Shown in pieces: positions 57,068 to 64,000 of a stretch of 64,000 nucleotides of DNA. Numbering within the stretch: position 1 is the first letter of the stretch; each line of letters starts with the position of its first letter. Position numbers and translations under genes: made by a program. The stretch is from Buddleja alternifolia (Eukaryota > Streptophyta > Magnoliopsida > Lamiales > Scrophulariaceae): contig CM033393.1 in assembly GCA_019426215.1 (NCBI GenBank), positions 6,482,046-6,546,045 of the forward strand, given 5' to 3'. The notes beneath the pieces were generated by a model. That model worked only from the letters and a program-made list of their open reading frames with translations, was not told the origin of the DNA and searched no databases.

Positions 57068-57907
57068 CACCGTGCTTCCATATAACCTCGAAGCCACCTC
57101 CATTACCGATTTCTAATCTGATTGTTCGCAGGACCTGTAATGCTAAATCTGCAACATTAACGGATGCAACATCTTCATAAATAAGGCGAACCAACATCAG
57201 GACATTTCCATTTCCAAAGCATTATTACAACATTATCAAAATCTCCTAAAAGAAAAACTAAAGCTAGAGCGAATTCTTATGTGGAACTGATGTTTCTTAC
57301 TTGATAATGTTGTAGATAGATTCATTCCCACCAGAGCTTCAAAAGCAGCAACTACAAAAGGCCAATACAAAACTCCTTTACTTAAATCGTGAATTCTTCT
57401 TTCTGGTGATATTAAAAAGGAACCATTAACATACCCAAAGGGCGATCGAGCCTGAGAGAAATTTTTCGCCATGGCAAGATTCAAAATTCGATCTGACACC
57501 ACAAATTTCTAACATTGAAAAACCATCAATGAACAAATCAAAATACCTCTTTCACAAATATCACCACCCATAGCACAAACATACATGCAAAACACAAGAA
57601 CATGAGTCATCACTTATATTTATGGATGAATAATTTACGTACAGAGAAGAAATAAAACACAGTGTTTCGTGATAAAACAAATACGAATGAGGTGAATCCG
57701 ATTATTCGTTGCGAGCCCCGTGATAATCTATCACTTGAGATTATCTTTCAACCCCTGAGTTCGTGGCGTCTATTGGTGGTTCAAGTCTTAAATTATATGC
57801 TGATTATTGTTTTTTAATGCAATAATAAGATGAAAGAGAAATTCAAGTCAAAATAAAAACTATCTATCAAATACTTAAATCTGAAAAAAGATAATTTTAT
57901 ACCTCCA
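57068..57907. other. Spacer with an unrecognised 88-codon minus-strand frame
   Basis: The minus-strand frame 57236-57502 (MVSDRILNLAMAKNFSQARS start) is the only notable one. Its composition is protein-like, but I recognise no family, and no flanking exon could be linked with confidence. It could be a fragment of a host gene or transcript. Confidence 0.3.
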
Positions 57908-58382
57908 TGAGAATCTTTCGATCGGATGTTTACAAACACAAGCTTTCGGAAGAGAAAATCTGCCAACTCCTTGTTGTGCTGAATTACTCCTAAATTACGC
58001 TACAAACTACTCTTAAGGCTAAAGCTAGTTCTAAGAAAATAAAAAACGTAGAGTTGTGATTGTGATTGTGATTCCTTTTTTTTTCTTCTTAACTTGTATA
58101 TATTCCTGCTTCATGAACCCATGTTCCTTGTCTTCGGCAACTGCTCATAACTGCCCTTTCAAAATCTTTTGTTTTGGCAAGTCTCCTTCTTAGGCGGACT
58201 CCTCATTCTTTGGGCTTGTTTCCAGGTCTTCCAATTGACTTCTTTGGGCCTGAGTCTTTGATTCATGAAGCCGGAGTTTTAATGGGTTCAATTCTTTTAT
58301 TTTCAAACCCATTATCTTGTACTTACTGAGCCGTTCGGGCTTTTTAATTCAAAAGGCCCATTTAATTTTTTAAGTGTAAACA
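57908..58382 (-). repeat. Putative 3' LTR of the third gypsy element
   Basis: The minus-strand start TGTTTACACTT follows a purine-rich tract (58383-58395). A TATA-like AATATATACAAG lies inside (minus strand, about 58095). Without the partner LTR the ends cannot be confirmed. Confidence 0.45.
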
Positions 58383-58399
58383 AATGCCCCCCTAATATA

Positions 58400-58560
58400 C
58401 ATGAATGTTTCAAGTTCATGTGTATTAAAGACACGTCTGTTCTCTAATAAATGTGAACGCTTTGACTTCGCGGGTTATCTAAAGAATACGTCTTTCGAGT
58501 TCATGTGTATCAATAGACACGTCTGTCCTCTAATAAATGCGAATGCTTTGACTTCGCGGT
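58400..58560. repeat. 86-bp tandem duplication upstream of the antisense gene
   Basis: Two copies of a unit with AGTTCATGTGTAT, AGACACGTCTGT, CTCTAATAAATG and GCTTTGACTTCGCGG start at about 58407 and 58493. They lie in the presumed promoter region of the antisense gene and may carry regulatory sites. Confidence 0.8.
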
Positions 58561-58730
58561 TTTTTTTTTTTTTTAAAAAAAAGAATATGTCTTTTTATAA
58601 AAAGACCTTTCATATTTTTTGGCGGTTATAGAAAGACACGCCCTTTTAAACTTCACCTGGGACTTTGATCGTCATCTTACCACTTTCTCAGTAATAAGTG
58701 TGTCTCTTCGTAATTGGGTGCTAAATCCCT

Positions 58731-58738
58731 TATAAATA
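58731..58738 (+). promoter_or_regulatory. TATA box of the antisense gene in the third element
   Basis: CCCTTATAAATATTTCC lies 175 bp before the ATG at 58906, nearly the same spacing as in Tat element 1 (176 bp). Confidence 0.55.
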
Positions 58739-58905
58739 TTTCCATAATTGGTTCTCGGGTTCACAATTCTTAAACATCCTCTCTCTCTCTCCCTCTCTCT
58801 CTCTCCGTCTTCCTAGACAAAAATTCCAGAGAAGCTTTGTTCTTTTTCCAATTATCAATATCCCATTCGAGCGTCGCCTCGCCTGTCCTTGCGAAGCTCT
58901 AATCA

Positions 58906-61720
58906 ATGGCCGTTCCTTGTCATGCCGCCACCCATGACCTCATGTTTTTAATTCCTCAAGCAGCCATCTTGGATTGCAATGAAGTCGAAGAATTGTATGA
59001 CGTAATTAAGGCTTCCCAAGCCCATTATAGTGATGTCAAGGTCGCGTCCCTCGAAGTGACGCATGTAGTTCCCCGATGGGCCTCCGATCGTCGATGTCAA
59101 TTGCTTAATCATTTGGCTCTTGGCCCGTGATTTGAATCGACGGCGTTCGAAAGCACCGCCTCTAATATTCCCGATCTTTTTGGGACTTAGCTTGCCTTGG
59201 AGAGTGATAATTCCCCTCTTTGTATCAATAGGGTGGTTAATAAATTAGCTTGGACCAACATGAGCAAACCCATAATTGGCGGTAGGCAATGCTGATGTTT
59301 TCCCACGGTTCGACCGCCTTCAACAATTTCATTCGAAATGGGAGGCTAATCGAATTATGGGGCTCGTTCGAATAGCCTGCTACCAGACACTTCCTTTCGA
59401 GCAAGTGATGACTGATGCCTTGACATTTTCGTGGTACCCTTTATACAACTGTTTTGTTTTGCCTCGAGGACTTCAGACAATAACCCTCAAAGACGTGGCT
59501 CTAATCATTGGGCTATCTTCGTATGGCACTATTCTTCCCTATGCAGCAACAAGTGAAGCTCGTGGACTTCTGGCGTCTATTGTAGAATGGTTAAAGCATC
59601 ACGGCAAGAGTGGTAGTGCCAACATTGCTTATTCCACATTGGGTCCTGTCGAATTGGCCCCTCTTGTGCTAGCTCAATTTTATCGTATGATGTTCCACCT
59701 CCACCGGGACCCCTTAAATGTTAAAAGATTATCAGGTCCATTGTGGTTGTTGTCTTGTTGGGTTTTTCTATATTACCCTGAGTTGTTAAACATAAAGACT
59801 CTTACGTCCCATGAAGAAGTATCTCGAACTTCAAATATTTTCAAACCTGTCTCGAGTTGGGTTTGCTATGGAGAAGCTGCTGTAAATCTGCTAATCCCTC
59901 TCGAAAAGGCATCATATCTTTTGGCCTTGAGTACTGTGTATAACCCCATCTATGTCTCGACATGGTGTCCCTTCTTCGAGACAAGGTATGATCAGGAACC
60001 TTCTCATTGGTCCCACACTGCTCTACCAGATTAGTTAAGAGCAGTTGATTCTTTACGACATTCCGATGAAGATCAACCTTATTAGTGTTCTGTTTTATTT
60101 TCTCGAGACCTTTTGTATGCGGACAACACACCTGGTGTTGGGGTTTATAATCCTCAGGTTTTCATAATATTTTTTAGGGCATATAATATCTCTGGAATAC
60201 GTAATTCAAACGTGTGTTTTTCTCTATTTGATCATAAATGTTCACATTTTTCTTGTAGCAATGTTCGAGGCAATTTGGCATAAATCAGAGTTTTACTTTA
60301 CCATTTCTGGGAACTATGAAGCGCCTGTGGTCGAAGAGGCAATATTCTATCCCGAAGATAAAAAGGGATTGAGCAAAGACGATCATTCGAAGGATGCCTT
60401 CTTGTCAAGTTCTCCCTATCCATGTCCCAGTTTTTTGTAGGGTCCTTTGAATGGAACCATGTTTCGCGGACTTCTGGAATTACATCTTACAGTGGAATTA
60501 TTCAAGATGCATCATTTGGAAGTTGGTCACCGATGCTACCAGAGCTTTTGGAGGTTTTGGAAATGTAGCAGAGCTCTCGAGGCTACATTCTGTCGAGGTA
60601 TTCAGATAAGCATCTTTTCTTGTCTTTCTTTAATTCGTTCGCTACCTTGTATATTAAATTTATCTATCTGTTTTGGTAGGATGATGATTATCTCATTGGT
60701 TATGCACTAACATCTGGCTGGAGATTTCAAAGAGATGATCCTTTCATTCAAGCACATGAGGAGTTATTCCTAGCCCTTCGGGAATCGAAAGCCACAGTCG
60801 GAATTGAGCTTCCTATTAGAGTTAGATCTTCCACAAGTTCCTCTATGGTGACAAGGTCGAGAGCTCAACCTTCTAATATTTCAGCCCTATTACTCGGAAA
60901 CGTGCAACCCTTACCATTCGAGAGCCTCCTACCCCAAGCTCGCAAACCACAGTGGAAGATGAAGAGTCTGATGAGAATTCCCAGCCTCTCATTCGAAAGA
61001 ATAGTAAACTTCCACATTTACAGGGATCATTTGGAGCCTCTAGTATAGAAGAAGATCCACAAGGTATTTTTAATTATCCTTTAGAGGATAGTTATTATCA
61101 TTTCATCATTTTTATTATTTCATAATATGTGTATCCTTTGAAAATCATTGTAGTCATTTCTACTGATGTCGCACCCATTCCTCCAGTTCCAGAGGACACA
61201 ATTCGAGAGGAAGATGATCATGCCCTGGAAATTGTTGCCACTAACCCTCCAGTGGTTTCACTTTCAGGTAATTTATTCATATTATTCATATACTTATTGC
61301 AATTCAAACTTTTCAAAGTTCTTTTACGAAATAATTACAACATTCTTGCAGGAGTATTGTCCCCCAAGAATTTGGCCATCCCTAACCTGCCATCTTTGCT
61401 GTGTTTCCATTGCCACTGCAGCTTGAGAATAATCTACCTATTGTGCGATAACCTTAGCGTGGTTATCTCTTTTTCTTTCGAGCTGAACATTGCCTCCGCC
61501 CAAATGGTTAAAGGGCGAATCTCTACTGGGCTTGTGCAAATCTTCCAAAACCTCTTTCTTCCCTGCCTCGAAAATGCCTATTGTAAGGCATTGGTTCGAG
61601 GAATTGGTCACTAGTCTCATGTCTCGGTCTTTTATTCCAATCCCGCTGATATGCTGGAATTCAATTCGGGTCATTCGGGATGACCTGAAGCCTTACCAAT
61701 TCGAAGTGAAAGATATCTGA
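58906..61720 (+). pseudogene. Antisense plant-mobile-domain gene of the third gypsy element
   Basis: Starts MAVPCHAATHDLMFL at 58906. The core (59276-60034) has the plant mobile domain pattern: FPRFDRLQQFHSKWEANRI, then TDALTFSWYPLYNCFVLP, RGLQTITLKDVALIIGLSSY and LWLLSCWVFLYYPELL. This family (related to MAIN/MAIL1 proteins) occurs both as host genes and inside transposons. Likely introns include 60158-60258 (GT...CTTGTAG). The 3' part (60260-61720) is more broken. In-frame stops at 59128 and 59188 and one after LPD at 60034 all fit C-to-T changes of CGA or CAG, and there is a frameshift near 59272. Its antisense position relative to gag mirrors the two Tat elements, though the protein family differs. 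Confidence 0.72.
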
Positions 61721-62197
61721 CCAGTTAGCACAGAGTGCTTTTTGTAACTTTACCAAATTTTCCACCACTTTAGGGGGTATCATAGCCTTTGTTTCAAGTG
61801 CTTCCTTGTAAGTCTTCTCATTACTCCCTCTAGCCAATGGCGTCGGTTTGATTTCCGACTCTTTTTCCTCAACTTTCCATCTTGATCGAGATCCAGAACT
61901 CTTTTTTCTATCCCTGACAGGATTATCGTCCCTCTTTCGAGCTGTTTTGCTACGAAACGCCTAAATATTTGACACTAGTCGGTGATGTGCATAGTATTCA
62001 TGTGCCATCTTCACATGTTCTCGACTCCCTCATCTTTCACTTTGGGGAAGATCAAGATTCCTTCGTCTATCAGCCTATTGAACGTTCGATTCGCCAACTT
62101 AGCTTCCCTGGAAACCTGCAGATCAAAGGTTTCAAAATGATCAACCTCAACAGTAATTATTTCAAAATTTAAAACGGGAAATAGATCCTCATCAATA
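61721..62197 (-). other. Degenerate coding remnant downstream of gag
   Basis: The minus strand keeps readable stretches (for example LANRTFNRLIDEGILIFPK at about 62060) that may be the gag end. No protease or RT motif is seen before the antisense gene begins. Confidence 0.4.
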
Positions 62198-63949
62198 TTA
62201 ATTATTGACTATCGGGGAAATAATTTCCTTCGAGTCTAATTTTTCTTGTGTTAAATTTCGGAACATAATACACTCATTAGTTTCGTGTGAGAAGGCATTA
62301 TGCCATTTACAGTATGGTTTGCCTTTAATTTTTGCTTTTGATGGGATTCGATGTTTTCCTTTAAACCTAAGTATTTTATTAGCCAATAACCAATCAAAAA
62401 TTTGTTATGTTTTCTGTACATCGAATGTATACTTCTTATCTTTTTTCGATTGTAAAGAACCAGTAGCTACACATTCTTTCTTTTCAAGGGCCCCACATTG
62501 GAAGGGAGGTCCTTTTATGAATTCTACTAAGTCGATTTCATAGGCATCCTCAAATGCCCATGGGACTCCTACTTCGAAAGTATTAAAGCCCTGATGTTTT
62601 CTTAGATTTTCTTCTTTTAACATATTTTCGTATCTTATTATGTTCTCAGCTAAGCTTTTAACATCAGGAAAAACCATCCCATCAAACTTTATCCTATACT
62701 CGACGGACATATTCTGCTAAGCTATTTGAACAAACTCAGACTCTGGAATATTTAAATGACACTTAACCCTAGCCTTTTTAAATTGTGCTAAGAATTCTTC
62801 TATCGACTCCCCTGTATTTTGCCTGATCTTTGCCAGATCACTCATTGATATCTCTAGGTCAGTTCAAGCAAAACGGTTTTGGAATTGAAATTGCATTTCA
62901 TCCCAAGTGTGTATCAAGTTAGGTGACAAATTAATATACCAATTAAAAGGTGACTCAATTAAAGAACTAGGGAACAGTCTTAATTTGAGATAATCTTGAT
63001 CCGCTGCCTCTCGATATTGGCAGGTAAATCGAGATAAAACTAACGCTGACACATTATCGTCTCCCAAAAATAATGTAAAATTTGGGATTTTATGTTCGTC
63101 AGAAAGGGAAATGTTGGTCTACCCAATCAGGGTAAGGTTTTCCTGGAATTAAACATTGGTTTCTTCGAAAACCTGGACCATACATTCTTTCAATAGCCAA
63201 TTCAACTTGATTCTGAAAAGGGACTCGGACTTGTTGTCCCATGTTACCCCCCATATAGACGTTGGGCATAACTTGCCTCCCAGCATATGGGATTTGAAAG
63301 TTATTCGCAATGAAAGGAAGGTTTTGATTCATTTGGAAACCTGGAAAATTTTGGTTTCTGCATTAAAAGGGATGTTCGAAACTCCCAGGTAGTTTTGACC
63401 TTGCTATTGGTTTTGCCCCCCGGCATACTGCCCTTGAGCAAAACTGACATTTGGTTCGAAATTTCCAAAATTAACATTCGGGGTATATCCTGCTGGCATT
63501 TGTTCCTGACCGCTTGGCGGTATAGGAAAATTAGGCCTCACAGGTTGAGAATTAAACTGATTTGAATTTTCATTCTGTAAATTAGGATGTAGAGTCGGGT
63601 TACAATTCGAGTTTACGTTTTGTTGACTCGTATTATTCTGTTTTTCGAGAGGTGAAGGATTTGAAGTCTGACCGACTTCGAATTGGCTGTTTCGAGGTCG
63701 AGCCTCTCGAGGATAACTTAATGGGATCTCATTTGGGTTAATGTATCTATTTTGAGTCCTTGGTTCGACTGACACTAACTGGGATACTTTTTCTATTAAA
63801 ATATTATGTTTGTTAATTAAGGGCTCGAGTGACAAAACTACTTGAGCATTTATCATGTTCGAAAAAACGTCGCATGTTTGATTAAATATTTCACCCAACT
63901 CAGTTATTACCCGGGTGACCTCTCGAGCAAGCCCATCTCGAGTACTCAC
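62198..63949 (-). pseudogene. Gag of the third gypsy element
   Basis: Minus strand. The N-terminal part (63949-63404) has a helical stretch, then an Asn/Gln/Pro-rich region. The Retrotrans_gag block (62864-63067) has DYLKLRLFPSSL, FNWYINLSPNLIHTWDEMQ and FQFQNRF, and continues through ISMSDLAKIRQ and GESIEEFLAQFKKARV. A zinc-knuckle-like YCKWHNAFSHETNECIMF stands at about 62290. From about 63067 to 62198 the phase is continuous, apart from stops at about 62864, 62722 and 62405 that each fit C-to-T changes. Earlier frames are shifted. This gag differs clearly from the Tat and Athila gags above. Confidence 0.75.
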
Positions 63950-64000
63950 AGTAATATCCTGTACAATTGCCGTGAATATTCGGGCAGACTCTTGAGCCAG

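Larger units (their letters stand above)
57908..64000 (-). mobile_element. Third gypsy-type retrotransposon, partial (runs off the window)
   Basis: The minus strand carries gag (63949 to about 62198), the plus strand an antisense gene (58906 to about 61700), and 57908-58382 looks like a 3' LTR. The minus strand has AGGGGGGCATT directly before TGTTTACACTT, a polypurine tract followed by an LTR-like start. The LTR end at TGAGAATC (57908) is a guess. No protease, RT or integrase is recognisable between gag and the antisense gene, so pol appears deleted. The other LTR lies beyond 64000. Confidence 0.6.

Noticed and set aside
59276..60034. Host MAIN/MAIL-type gene
   Set aside because: Frameshift, several stops and its position antisense to a gypsy gag favour an element-borne copy, though a captured host gene cannot be fully excluded.

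Overview
The window looks like intergenic, transposon-packed nuclear DNA of a flowering plant, probably a eudicot. It is AT-rich. It contains GT..AG introns, tRNA-derived SINEs, plant-type CACTA, Mutator-like, hAT-like and Harbinger-like DNA transposons, and Ty3/gypsy retrotransposons of the Tat and Athila types. I find no convincing ordinary host gene. Nearly all coding sequence belongs to mobile elements, and most of it is decayed.

Layout. (1) 206-18946 is one giant Mutator-like element with long, diverged terminal inverted repeats and a perfect 9-bp target duplication. It carries three tandem-repeat arrays: about 4.1 kb of a 22-bp satellite, a 230-250-bp repeat, and a ~178-bp repeat. A SINE (6035-6233) and a 9.2-kb CACTA transposon (6875-16054) sit inside it. 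The CACTA element encodes a TNP2-type transposase and a multi-exon TNPA-like protein ending in a Ulp1/C48 cysteine protease. (2) 19108-32056 is a Tat-type LTR retrotransposon on the minus strand, with 5-bp duplication gttat. A second CACTA element interrupts it (24609-26041), and a Harbinger-like element sits in its 5' LTR (30895-32039). (3) 32062-35870 is a spacer holding a foldback MITE, a SINE and a third, short CACTA element. (4) 35876-53671 is a second Tat-type retrotransposon on the plus strand (duplication gacat). Its gag is split by a nested Athila-like gag/protease-only element (37599-44954, duplication caagc). (5) 53677-57910 is spacer with an 830-bp hAT-like element. (6) From about 57.9 kb to the window end is a third gypsy element on the minus strand, of which only a putative 3' LTR, an antisense gene and gag are visible.

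How the genes relate. Both Tat elements have the order gag, protease, RT, two RNase H domains, integrase. Both also carry, between integrase and the 3' LTR, an antisense multi-exon gene with its own TATA box. The antisense proteins of the two elements are recognisably homologous and share intron positions. The third gypsy element also has an antisense gene with its own TATA box, but of a different type (plant mobile domain). The integrase genes of the two Tat elements share two short introns, and one of them looks as if a tandem duplication of coding sequence created it.

Decay. Many in-frame stops are what C-to-T changes at CAA, CAG or CGA codons would give, consistent with methylated, silenced chromatin. 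LTR divergence counted by eye dates the insertions as Tat element 1 (oldest), then Tat element 2 (about 2.4%), then the nested Athila-like element (about 1.8%).
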